DNA from: an uncultured Carboxylicivirga sp.
GTDB taxonomy: Bacteria; Bacteroidota; Bacteroidia; Bacteroidales; Marinilabiliaceae
Assembly (NCBI GenBank): GCA_947503525.1
Contig: CANNEA010000007.1
Coordinates: forward strand, 186,001 to 250,000
Reading direction: 5' to 3'
DNA length: 64,000 nucleotides
Shown here one piece after another: positions 47,010-55,874 of the stretch. The translations under genes were made by a program, and so were the position numbers. Within the stretch, counting starts at the first letter, position 1. Every line of letters begins with the position of its first letter. Under the pieces are notes generated by a model. That model saw only the letters and a list, made by a program, of their open reading frames with translations, did not search any database and was not told the origin of the DNA.

Positions 47010-48656
47010 TTCCATGTACTTTCCATTTAAAACCAGCCCATCCAAATTCATATTGTTAGCAGACCTAATAGCACCTTCTGTGGTGTGTACAATTGGTTCA
47101 CCTTTTATATTAAAGGAGGTGTTAATTAAGGCTTTGACATTATATTTATCATCAAGCAAACGAAGCAATTCAAACATAAATGGATTGTCGTTCTTATTGG
47201 TGATGGTTTGAATTCGAGATGTTCCATCCACATGAACAACACCTTCGATTTCTTTTTGCCTCTCTTTTAATATTTCAAAATCAAGAAGCATATAATTAGC
47301 CAGATGATGAATCGATTGTCTACCCGTAAAATATCGAGCATTCTTCTTTAACATGATTGGTGCAACGGGTCTATACCATTCTCGCTTCTTATGGACCATA
47401 CTGACTTTATCAGCCAATCTCTTATCATTGGCCAAAGCTAAAATACTTCTGTTGCCCAAAGCGCGTGGCCCGATTTCACCTTGCTCATTACAAACGGCCA
47501 CAACCTTACCTTCCATAAGGGCTTCAGCACATTTCTGAATATCAGGCTGCTTAATAGCTGTACTATAATCTTCAATTCCCCAATTATTCAGATAAGGTGA
47601 ATGCTCTTGAATCTGACCATGTTTAAGCCATTCGAAATAAGATGCCGCTCCCAATGAAAGACCACTATCTTCAGGACAAGGTGGAATAAACACATTCCTA
47701 AACAAGCCTGAATCTACAATTTCTGTATTGGCAACAATATTTAATGCCGATCCACCTGAATAATACAAATGATCAAAACCTTCACTTTTCTGCAAGCTTT
47801 CCAGCTTTTTTAACAGCTCTTTCTGAAATAGCGTTTGCATGGTGGCCACAATATCCTGAAGAAAAGAATCCTCCTGATGCAGATGCCTTTTGTCCCATCC
47901 AAAATCCAGTTTAGCCGCTTCATAAAAGCCTTGTTTACTCGACCACATATCTTTGAAGAAGTCATTATCCTTCAACCATGAATCAATTTCAAGGCTATAT
48001 TTGCCATAAGCCGCCAAACCCATCATTTTACCAGGCACACTGTTTTGCTCGATATATTTGGCTCCAATAATTGCAAAAACCAGGGCATTTGCATTAAACA
48101 ATGAAGACAAATATTTATAATCCCAGTGAAATTCCTTTAGGTTTAATTTTCCTTTTTGAAACGACCAGGCTGAAAAATTACTTAAACTCCCACCACCATC
48201 GAAATGCACCAATAAACTATTTTCTTTATAGGCTCCATAAAATGGCAGACAGGCACCAACATGAGCTAATTCATGATTGATTGCATAGGCTTCTTTTTCC
48301 CGATCCAACCACCAACAACGGCCTTTCTCCGGATGTAAATCAAGTGTATTTTGTAATGAGGCTTCAAATCGAAATTGCCCACATGAGGATAAGAATGTGC
48401 GCCCTACCACATTATCCACAAAAACTAAATCGTAATCAGCTTTTCGAAGCAAGCCTTCACTTTTAAGTAAATCATAAAGACCTTCATGCAATCGATTATC
48501 ATGTTTATTACGCGAAAGACGTTCAAGTGTGGCATGCTTTATCACCTTGCCTCCCTGCATTAGTGTTAAAGCATGATCATGTACATAAAAAGGCGTTTGA
48601 CTATTTATACGATCCTGAATACCGTAGATGGCCAGTGTTGGCTTTGAAACATCCAT
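47004..48656 (-). CDS. NodU/CmcH-family O-carbamoyltransferase
   Basis: 550 residues. N-terminal Kae1-like domain with [16 protein letters not shown] (metal-binding H-x3-H), VHFDGGGSL and [17 protein letters not shown]-terminal domain with [26 protein letters not shown] and [15 protein letters not shown]. All are family hallmarks. These enzymes make carbamoyl-adenylate from carbamoyl phosphate and ATP and transfer the carbamoyl group to a hydroxyl on a sugar or other metabolite. The gene is last in a compact operon with purD, a polysaccharide deacetylase and a DUF2723 protein. The acceptor may be a surface glycan, but no natural-product cluster surrounds it. Confidence 0.92.
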   Translation of the reverse strand: MDVSKPTLAIYGIQDRINSQTPFYVHDHALTLMQGGKVIKHATLERLSRNKHDNRLHEGLYDLLKSEGLLRKADYDLVFVDNVVGRTFLSSCGQFRFEASLQNTLDLHPEKGRCWWLDREKEAYAINHELAHVGACLPFYGAYKENSLLVHFDGGGSLSNFSAWSFQKGKLNLKEFHWDYKYLSSLFNANALVFAIIGAKYIEQNSVPGKMMGLAAYGKYSLEIDSWLKDNDFFKDMWSSKQGFYEAAKLDFGWDKRHLHQEDSFLQDIVATMQTLFQKELLKKLESLQKSEGFDHLYYSGGSALNIVANTEIVDSGLFRNVFIPPCPEDSGLSLGAASYFEWLKHGQIQEHSPYLNNWGIEDYSTAIKQPDIQKCAEALMEGKVVAVCNEQGEIGPRALGNRSILALANDKRLADKVSMVHKKREWYRPVAPIMLKKNARYFTGRQSIHHLANYMLLDFEILKERQKEIEGVVHVDGTSRIQTITNKNDNPFMFELLRLLDDKYNVKALINTSFNIKGEPIVHTTEGAIRSANNMNLDGLVLNGKYMEL

Positions 48657-48660
48657 AAAT

Positions 48661-49641
48661 TTAAATCAAAAACTGCGCAGCAATAGTTCCTCCGAATAAA
48701 AGAACAATTATTATATCCTGAATGAACGTACGACGGATAGCATTTAAAAATCGACTGAGAACAATTGAAGCTCCAATAGCCATAATAGGCACTACTTCCA
48801 GCGAATAATAAGGGGTTAAGGCTGCGATTACACCAAATACGATAAGCCAGATGAAAATACGGTAGTGCTTTCTCGAAATTATTTTAAGTGTCGGCAGTAT
48901 TCGTACTACTACAAGAATGGAAATGAAAATAAGAAATATAATAAAGCCATTATACATTTGCGAGAAAATGGTATGCGAAAAGAAGGCTACCGGAGAAATA
49001 AAATTCTCAATCATTAAATCCAAAAACCAGCCAAGTTCTCCAACTAAATAATAATAACCCATTGCTAATACAAAAGGTAAAATGGCTCCAAGAATGGAAG
49101 CCAGAATAGCGCGTAAACTAAACAATCTTAATATGAACATCACCATCCATAAAAAGATAAGGAAGTAAATACCCTTGGCAAAAAACAATGCGCCTACCGA
49201 CAACCAGAATGTAGACTCAAAACACCAGGCCATCGGCTTTCGATTTCCATATGCCGAAAATAAGCGTTCAACAGAAAGTAATAACAAGGGTGAGAAAAAC
49301 CATACCGGATGGAGCTTCTGCACCATTAAATACGCACTGACTAACAAAAGAAATAAAAACCCGGGCGCTGTAGTCTGCCCGGTATTTAAACTGTATTTAT
49401 TAACTACACGATTTACACCAAACATCATCACTAAGGCAATCAACATACTTATTAATGATGATAAAAAATGATTACCTTTCAATACACTCAACACCATCGA
49501 CCAAAGCGGCATAGGGCTTTGATCGAAAGGAAAACTTGGCGATTGAACCGCAATAAATGAGTTCATCCAAAAGCCTATCAGCAAAAGCGGCATTAGCGCT
49601 AAAGCTATAATACTGTTTCTATTGAGTGTTTGAAATATCAT
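48661..49641 (-). CDS. DUF6427-like multi-span membrane protein
   Basis: 326 residues, mostly hydrophobic, with about nine to ten predicted helices. The start MIFQTLNRNSIIALALMPLLLIGFW and position next to cell-envelope and purine genes recall the Bacteroidota DUF6427 family as I remember it. Function unknown. Its start overlaps the purD stop by one base and its stop lies 4 nt before the carbamoyltransferase start. Confidence 0.65.
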   Translation of the reverse strand: MIFQTLNRNSIIALALMPLLLIGFWMNSFIAVQSPSFPFDQSPMPLWSMVLSVLKGNHFLSSLISMLIALVMMFGVNRVVNKYSLNTGQTTAPGFLFLLLVSAYLMVQKLHPVWFFSPLLLLSVERLFSAYGNRKPMAWCFESTFWLSVGALFFAKGIYFLIFLWMVMFILRLFSLRAILASILGAILPFVLAMGYYYLVGELGWFLDLMIENFISPVAFFSHTIFSQMYNGFIIFLIFISILVVVRILPTLKIISRKHYRIFIWLIVFGVIAALTPYYSLEVVPIMAIGASIVLSRFLNAIRRTFIQDIIIVLLFGGTIAAQFLI

Positions 49642-50909
49642 TATAAATCAAATCCTATATCAGAACGGAAATATTTTCCTTCAAAATTTAAAGTCTGAGC
49701 ATTCTTAAACGATTGTTTTAGGGCATCATCCTTATCAGTACCATAGGCAGTTAAAGCAATAACACGGCCTCCATTGCTAACTACTTCATTGTTCTTTACA
49801 GTAGTACCGGCATGAAATACCAAACCTTCACTTATATTTTCAATTCCTGTAATAACTTTTCCTTTTTCATAAGCACCAGGATACCCCCCTGCTACACACA
49901 TCACTGTTGTAGCACTACGTTCATCCACCTCAATTTGTTTGGTGCGTAATGTTCCTGAAGCCACCGCTTCAAATAAATCTACCAAATCAGATTTCAAACG
50001 AGGGATAACAACTTCCGTTTCAGGATCACCCATTCGTACGTTATATTCAATCACATATGGTTCACCCTCAACACTCATTAATCCAATAAATACAAATCCT
50101 TTGTATGGAATATTATCCTTAATTAATCCTTCTACCGTAGGGACTACAATACGATCGTGTACTTTTTTCATAAATACACCATCGGCAAATGGCACTGGAG
50201 AAACAGCTCCCATTCCGCCTGTATTTAATCCGGTATCGCCTTCTCCTATGCGCTTGTAATCTTTAGCTTCAGGAAGTACAACATAACCATGTCCATCGGT
50301 CAAAACAAATACTGAAAGCTCAATGCCACTCAAAAACTCTTCAATAACAACCGTACTGCTGGCAGCTCCAAATTTACCATCTAGCATCGCTTTTAATTCA
50401 GTTTCTGCTTCACTAAGGTCATCTAAAATAAGAACGCCTTTACCCGCAGCTAAGCCATCCGCTTTCAGTACATATGGCGCTTTCATGCTCTTTAAGAATT
50501 CAATGCCTTCTTCCAAATTATCAGAAGTAACAGATAAATAGCCTGCTGTAGGCACATTATGGCGTTTCATAAATTCTTTTGCAAATTCCTTGCTTCCTTC
50601 CAACTCTGCACCTTTTTTACCCGGACCAATAACCGGAACTTGTGCAATTTCAGGATCGTTTAATACAAAATCTTTTATTCCTCTCACCAATGGTTCTTCA
50701 GGACCTACCACAATCATGTTGATTGAGTTATCCAACACAAAAGCTTTCACTGCTTCAAAGTCATTTGGATTCATGTCAACATTTGTTCCAACACTAGCTG
50801 TACCAGCATTACCCGGCGCAATAAAAAGTTTAGCTAATTTCTTACTTTGAGCCATTTTCCATGCCAATGCATGTTCGCGTCCTCCTGAACCTAAAAGAAG
50901 AATGTTCAT
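49641..50909 (-). CDS. purD: Phosphoribosylamine-glycine ligase (GARS)
   Basis: 422 residues. MNILLLGSGGREHALAWKM is the typical PurD opening. The ATP-grasp core shows PYVLKADGLAAGKGVLI, VVIEEFLSGIELSVFVL, GEGDTGLNTGGMGAVSP and VIEYNVRMGDPETEVVIPRL. The enzyme joins phosphoribosylamine and glycine in the second step of purine synthesis. The frame stays open to 51014, but the ATG at 50909 gives the conserved N-terminus. It lies 22 nt after the deacetylase gene. Confidence 0.97.
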   Translation of the reverse strand: MNILLLGSGGREHALAWKMAQSKKLAKLFIAPGNAGTASVGTNVDMNPNDFEAVKAFVLDNSINMIVVGPEEPLVRGIKDFVLNDPEIAQVPVIGPGKKGAELEGSKEFAKEFMKRHNVPTAGYLSVTSDNLEEGIEFLKSMKAPYVLKADGLAAGKGVLILDDLSEAETELKAMLDGKFGAASSTVVIEEFLSGIELSVFVLTDGHGYVVLPEAKDYKRIGEGDTGLNTGGMGAVSPVPFADGVFMKKVHDRIVVPTVEGLIKDNIPYKGFVFIGLMSVEGEPYVIEYNVRMGDPETEVVIPRLKSDLVDLFEAVASGTLRTKQIEVDERSATTVMCVAGGYPGAYEKGKVITGIENISEGLVFHAGTTVKNNEVVSNGGRVIALTAYGTDKDDALKQSFKNAQTLNFEGKYFRSDIGFDL

Positions 50910-50931
50910 CTGTATTTTTATTTTTTGTTTT

Positions 50932-51567
50932 CTATTCCCTATGCAAACCCATATCCAGGGCTTTAAACTGATAACCTTGTTCCAAGAGCCAATCCAAACT
51001 TTTGGGCAAAGCATAACTCATCCTATCCCAGGCTTTTTTTGAATCATGAAAAAGCAAAATGGAACCGTCACGAGTAAAATCCTTTACGTGTTGAAACACC
51101 TCCGCCATACTCACCCGATTGTCATAATCCTCAGTCAACACATCCCACATCACAATCTCGCTAAACCTACTCTTTAACTCTCCCATATACCATGGATAAA
51201 GCTGACCATGTGGCGGTCTGAATAGGCTTCCCGGAATATGTGGTTTGGCCTTCTCAATATTTTCGAAATATTCCTTTCGTGAACATTTCCACGCAGGAAG
51301 GTGATTATAGGCGTGATTTCCTACACTATGCCCTTGAGCTATCAATTCATTAATTAATTCGGGACGTCTATGGGCATTTTCACCTACACAAAAGAAAGTG
51401 GCCTTAATGCCATATTCTTTCAGAAGATTAATAACCCATGTGGTCTCCTTATCAACAGGTCCATCATCAAAAGTAAGAAACAACGTTTTGCCTTCTTCAC
51501 TCTTACGCCAGGTTGTACCCCTAAATAAGCTACGTACAATACCCGGTGGCTGAACCTTCCAACTCAT
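50932..51567 (-). CDS. Polysaccharide deacetylase (NodB family)
   Basis: 211 residues, NodB homology domain throughout. LFLTFDDGPVDKETTW gives the catalytic and metal-binding Asp pair, HSVGNHAYNH gives the H-x3-H/4-H metal ligands, and FRPPHGQLYP, MWDVLTEDYD and ILLFHDS are the remaining motifs. No clear signal peptide, so it may act on an intracellular or membrane-linked precursor. Substrates in the family are N-acetylated sugars. It starts 6 nt after the DUF2723 gene. Confidence 0.93.
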   Translation of the reverse strand: MSWKVQPPGIVRSLFRGTTWRKSEEGKTLFLTFDDGPVDKETTWVINLLKEYGIKATFFCVGENAHRRPELINELIAQGHSVGNHAYNHLPAWKCSRKEYFENIEKAKPHIPGSLFRPPHGQLYPWYMGELKSRFSEIVMWDVLTEDYDNRVSMAEVFQHVKDFTRDGSILLFHDSKKAWDRMSYALPKSLDWLLEQGYQFKALDMGLHRE

Positions 51568-51573
51568 TATATT

Positions 51574-54500
51574 TTAGTTTTCGAAAAAACCCATTTTTCG
51601 CATGCGTTGTTCGTAATTACCTTCCAATTCTTTCATTAAGTCAACACGTTGATGCTTTTGTGCCATCTTAACCACTTCCATATAAATCGCCATGGCTGTA
51701 TCCGGTTCACGACCTGCAGATCCTCGCTTATTTGGTGGTAATGACGAGAAATAATCATAGTCCATTAGCTTATCTTTAGCTAAATCCTTAAGAATTTGTT
51801 CTCCTTTTTCGTACTCATCAAGCATGAAATAACCCTCAGCCAAAAATATACTAAAGTAGTTATGTGGTACACGTTCCGGACTTAACACTGCCATACTTTT
51901 ATCCAACACAGCCTTCGCCTTATCATTTTTCCCTTCGTCAATAAGAGTTAATGCCAGACGAGAAAGGTTATTACGTATGTTATTAGCCATACGCATATGA
52001 TTTTCATCCAGATAAACATTTGGATTATCGAATCCGCCCCACTTGAACTTCTCCATTACATTGGTATACATACGCTCAGAATCAACGCGACCATATTGAC
52101 CATCAGGATTAACCGTTTTAATAGGCACTACCTGATAAGCAAACCCTTCAAGCTGGAAATAATCCTGGAGACTCACATAATTGTCACTCCCTACTGTTAC
52201 CGCAAAATAAATAGGACGATCCCAGTCGTTATTAGCGAACAAATCCAAAATCATCAATTCATTTTTTAATACCATATCCTTATTCAGGTTGATATTAACA
52301 TCCGAAGTGATCAAATGAGCCGCGTCTTCCGAAACAATTCCTTTTTGCATGATCTTTAAACTATCTACTTTTAGAGTAAACTGTTTGGAAGGCAAATAAT
52401 CCAGACGACCCGAATATTCAGGAACAGACTTAGTTTTAGGATTATCACTTGCCACAAAATCAACAGCTTCTTTTAAATCAATAGAACCTTTAATTCTGTC
52501 CAGTAAATACACCACATCACGCGTTCCGGTAACGTATTGATCATGTTCCATAGAGAATGGCATTGGATCAGAATCATAGGCCTTGCGTTTCATTTGATCG
52601 ATGTACCAATCCGTTTGTAAATAACTCAGGTTACAAACCCGAACATCAGTTCGAATGCCTTCCACTTCCTGCGCATACCATAATGGGAAAGTATCGTTAT
52701 CGCCATTGGTAAAAATAATGGCATCATCTCCACAACTGTTCAGATAATTGTGAGCTAAATCACGAGCCACATAACGTTCTGAACGATCATGATCATCCCA
52801 GTTTTCGCTAGCCATAATACCAGGCACTAAAATCAGGGTTAAAAGAGTAGCTGTACTTGCAGCAATAGACCCCGGCACAAAACGCTTTAAACCATCTACA
52901 ATGGCCAATACGCCTAAGCCAATCCAAATGGCAAAAGCATAGAACGAACCGGCGTAAGCATAATCTCGTTCACGAGGTTGAACAGGCGTTTGATTAAGAT
53001 ATAAAACAATAGCCAGGCCTGTTAAAAAGAATAGTAACATTACTATCCAGAAGCCTTGCTTACCATTTGATCCCTTATTGTACTGAAAGAACATACCTGC
53101 AAGACCTAAGATTAGCGGCAACATGTAATATTTGTTACGCGCCTTATTTTTACTGTAAACATCAGACAATAATTCTTCTTCACCATGCATGGCTTTATCA
53201 ATAAAGCTAATTCCTGTTATCCAGTTACCTTTATGCACTTCTCCATGTCCTTGAATATCATTCTGACGACCTGAGAAGTTCCACATGAAATAGCGGAAAT
53301 ACATATAATTTACCTGATAGCGGAAAAAGAATTTTAAGTTTTCACCAAAAGTTGGAACCTGAAGTTGTTTTGGGCCACCTCGCTCATCCTCCACCGTTAC
53401 TCGCTTTCCTTTAAAATTGGTCCACATTTTATATTTCTCAATATGATGCGGCTCACGGCTATACATGCGAGGAAACAAAGTTGTTGTTTTGCTGTCAAAT
53501 ACATATTCAGGTTTGTGATCAACCGTTTTGTATTCTCCGTCTTTTTTAATGCGGATGGCTTTGCCCTCCTTACCTTGCATGGCTTCCCTATCCAAAGGAG
53601 AATTATAATTCTGTCCAACAAACAGAGGACGATCACCATATTGCTCACGATTCAAATATGACTGTAAAGCAAATACATCCTCAGGTGAGTTCTGGTCCAT
53701 AGGAGGATTCGCATGTGAACGAATCACAATCATGGCAAACGAGGAGTAACCAATCATTATCACTGTGATACTAAGAATGATTGTATTAGCAATTGCCATT
53801 TGCTTTTTATAAGTAATCCATATACCCGCAACCAAAGCAACAACAAGTAGAACTGCATAGAATAAGGCTCCGGTATTAAATGGCAAACCAAATCCATTCA
53901 CAAACATTAACTCAAACCAACTGGCCACTGTAATTACTCCAGGAATAATTCCATAAAGAATACCACCCAGTATGACCGCTGAAATAGCTAAAGCCTTAAG
54001 TGTGTTGTTTCGGTTAATCTCATACATTTTAAAGTAATACACCATCACAATTGCCGGAATAGCCAACAAGTTCAAAAGGTGAACTCCAATGGACAAGCCC
54101 ATTAGGTAGGCTATCAGAATCAACCATCGGTTAGCAAAGGGTTTACCGGCCACATTTTCCCATTTAAGGATAGCCCAAAATACAACTGCTGTAAATAGGG
54201 ATGACATGGCATAAACTTCGCCTTCAACTGCCGAAAACCAGAATGTATCAGAGAAAGTATAAGCTAAAGCACCAACCAAACCACTACCTGTTACGGCCAA
54301 TGTTTTCCAGATTGGAGGCTCTTCTTCAGTAATAAATATTCTTTTGGCTAAGTGAGTTATCGTCCAGAAAAGAAATAGAATGGTAAACGCACTTGCTAAA
54401 GCCGACATAATATTAATCATAGCAGCCACTGAACCCGCATCAGGAGCAAAGAGACTAAAAAATCGACCCATAATCATAAAAAATGGTGCCCCAGGAGGGT

Positions 54501-54648
54501 GTCCAACCAATAGCTTATAGGATGTGGAAATAAACTCACCGCAGTCCCAAAAACTAGCTGTTGGTTCGATGGTCATGACATAAACCGTGGCGGAGATAAA
54601 AAAGGTTAACCAGCCTAGTGATAAATTTAATCGGGTATATAGCCTCAT
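51574..54648 (-). CDS. DUF2723 membrane glycosyltransferase-like protein (TMEM260/GT117 type), copy 1
   Basis: 1024 residues. The N-terminal half has about ten membrane helices with the family motif FWDCGEFISTSYKLLVGHPPGAPF, in which the acidic DCGEF lies on the first outer loop as in GT-C enzymes. Further family segments are FSDTFWFSAVEGEVYA and RERDYAYAGSFYAFAIW. The C-terminal soluble half contains FTNGDNDTFPLWYAQEVEGIRTDVRV, then a region with TPR-like helices. The human relative TMEM260 is an O-mannosyltransferase; bacterial function is unproven. It heads the deacetylase/purD operon and is paralogous to the gene at 55875. Confidence 0.88.
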   Translation of the reverse strand: MRLYTRLNLSLGWLTFFISATVYVMTIEPTASFWDCGEFISTSYKLLVGHPPGAPFFMIMGRFFSLFAPDAGSVAAMINIMSALASAFTILFLFWTITHLAKRIFITEEEPPIWKTLAVTGSGLVGALAYTFSDTFWFSAVEGEVYAMSSLFTAVVFWAILKWENVAGKPFANRWLILIAYLMGLSIGVHLLNLLAIPAIVMVYYFKMYEINRNNTLKALAISAVILGGILYGIIPGVITVASWFELMFVNGFGLPFNTGALFYAVLLVVALVAGIWITYKKQMAIANTIILSITVIMIGYSSFAMIVIRSHANPPMDQNSPEDVFALQSYLNREQYGDRPLFVGQNYNSPLDREAMQGKEGKAIRIKKDGEYKTVDHKPEYVFDSKTTTLFPRMYSREPHHIEKYKMWTNFKGKRVTVEDERGGPKQLQVPTFGENLKFFFRYQVNYMYFRYFMWNFSGRQNDIQGHGEVHKGNWITGISFIDKAMHGEEELLSDVYSKNKARNKYYMLPLILGLAGMFFQYNKGSNGKQGFWIVMLLFFLTGLAIVLYLNQTPVQPRERDYAYAGSFYAFAIWIGLGVLAIVDGLKRFVPGSIAASTATLLTLILVPGIMASENWDDHDRSERYVARDLAHNYLNSCGDDAIIFTNGDNDTFPLWYAQEVEGIRTDVRVCNLSYLQTDWYIDQMKRKAYDSDPMPFSMEHDQYVTGTRDVVYLLDRIKGSIDLKEAVDFVASDNPKTKSVPEYSGRLDYLPSKQFTLKVDSLKIMQKGIVSEDAAHLITSDVNINLNKDMVLKNELMILDLFANNDWDRPIYFAVTVGSDNYVSLQDYFQLEGFAYQVVPIKTVNPDGQYGRVDSERMYTNVMEKFKWGGFDNPNVYLDENHMRMANNIRNNLSRLALTLIDEGKNDKAKAVLDKSMAVLSPERVPHNYFSIFLAEGYFMLDEYEKGEQILKDLAKDKLMDYDYFSSLPPNKRGSAGREPDTAMAIYMEVVKMAQKHQRVDLMKELEGNYEQRMRKMGFFEN

Positions 54649-54821
54649 AATTACTTAATTTCAATCAGATAGAAGTCTTTTATAAAAGATTCTTTTTCAG
54701 GATTCTTCACTTAAGTGGCAAAAATACAATTTTTATTAAAACGACTGTTTATTTAGGCAAGCATTCCGACATAAATGCTAATTATTAATTCGTAATCATC
54801 GAGGATGTTGGCTTAGAAGTT

Positions 54822-55044
54822 GCTGTTCAAAGACGAAACATACGGACTTAGAGCTTCGAGCTACGGACTGATATGGATTAAAGATGATGGATTAGAGATT
54901 AGGGAGGCTGTTCAAAGACGAAACGTTCGGACTTAGAACTTCGGGCTACGGACTGATACGGAATAAAGATGATGGATTAGAGATTAGGGAGGCTGTTCAA
55001 AGACGACACTTATGGACTATGCGCTTTGGACTTCGGACTAATAC
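54822..55044. repeat. 85-bp tandem repeat, two full copies and one partial
   Basis: Copies at 54822-54906 and 54907-54991 differ at about six positions. A diverged partial third copy spans 54992 to about 55044. Each copy starts GCTGTTCAAAGACG and contains short internal repeats of a CGGACT-like motif. No frame is open across it. It lies between the two DUF2723 genes and ends 14 bp before the XRE gene's stop. The rest of 54649-54821 is AT-rich and shows nothing else. Confidence 0.85.
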
Positions 55045-55057
55045 CTGAATGCACTGA

Positions 55058-55432
55058 TCATTTTGAAGCAATGGCCTTTAGTAGTTTATTATTCATATCC
55101 TCAAGAAACTCATTTCGCAATCGCAGCTTAGTCAGTTCCGCGGCGCTTTGCTCGTCAATTTGCACGCTTACCTGCTCATCCGTCTCCTTATCCAAACTTT
55201 CCATACTCTGCCCCAGTTTAAGATCAAGTTCATCAGCTATCAATCTAATGAAATTAAATTTCAAGCAAAGGCTAACTTCGATAAGCTTATTTAAGCTAAT
55301 GCTTTTACGAATAAAAATGCCATTAACGGTTGCAAAGGGTACCTTAAGCATATGTGCCAAATCCATTTGATTAATATGCTGCATGTCCATTTCTTCCCTT
55401 ATGGCCACTACGATTTTTTTAAGTGTAAGCAT
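55058..55432 (-). CDS. XRE-like helix-turn-helix protein with C-terminal coiled coil
   Basis: 124 residues. Residues about 10-65 read as a Cro/CI-type helix-turn-helix (MDLAHMLKVPFATVNGIFIRKSISLNKLIEVSLCL). The C-terminal 45 residues are helical with spaced leucines (LTKLRLRNEFLEDMNNKLL), suited to dimerisation. Such short regulators often act as repressors. It sits between two DUF2723 genes and beside the tandem repeat; whether it controls them is unknown. Confidence 0.65.
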   Translation of the reverse strand: MLTLKKIVVAIREEMDMQHINQMDLAHMLKVPFATVNGIFIRKSISLNKLIEVSLCLKFNFIRLIADELDLKLGQSMESLDKETDEQVSVQIDEQSAAELTKLRLRNEFLEDMNNKLLKAIASK

Positions 55433-55874
55433 ATGATTGATTGTTTAGCTCTACTAAAAATAAGTATAAGAAGACACGATGTCAATGTTTTCTAATTGAT
55501 TTTAGCATACGAATGCCTCTTATCGCATTAAGGCTAACTCTTTTTACAATGCCACTACGCTATCTTACAACACTTCTGACTCACTATGAATCACATATGA
55601 CCTATTTTATATTACTTTCCTTACTTATTGCATTTCATATCTGCTGTTTTAAATTATATGTGCGCCCTTTTACATTACACACCTTACATTTAGCAGCACA
55701 GCCGATGTATTTTGTATTACAGAACAACAATACAGGGAGTATTCAATAAACTGTGTCAACAATAATTTTGATGATAATTATGTGCTGCCGGAATTTTGAC
55801 AACTTTTAGAGGAACGATAAAAGTTAACTCTCTTCGCAGCATCCTAACATCCCTGCATCCAAACATCGAAGCCC
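55433..55874. other. Intergenic region without recognised features
   Basis: 442 bp between the XRE-like gene and the second DUF2723 gene. A plus-strand frame (55441-55749) is open but has an unlikely amino-acid make-up and no start signals, so I do not call it. I found no hairpin terminator, repeat or promoter box that I trust. Confidence 0.5.

Noticed and set aside
50910-51014. Longer purD frame starting at 51014
   Set aside because: The extra residues overlap the deacetylase gene and do not resemble PurD; the conserved N-terminus begins at 50909.
55441-55749. 102-codon plus-strand frame in the gap before the second DUF2723 gene
   Set aside because: Composition is irregular, with no start signal and no recognisable domain; it looks like chance.
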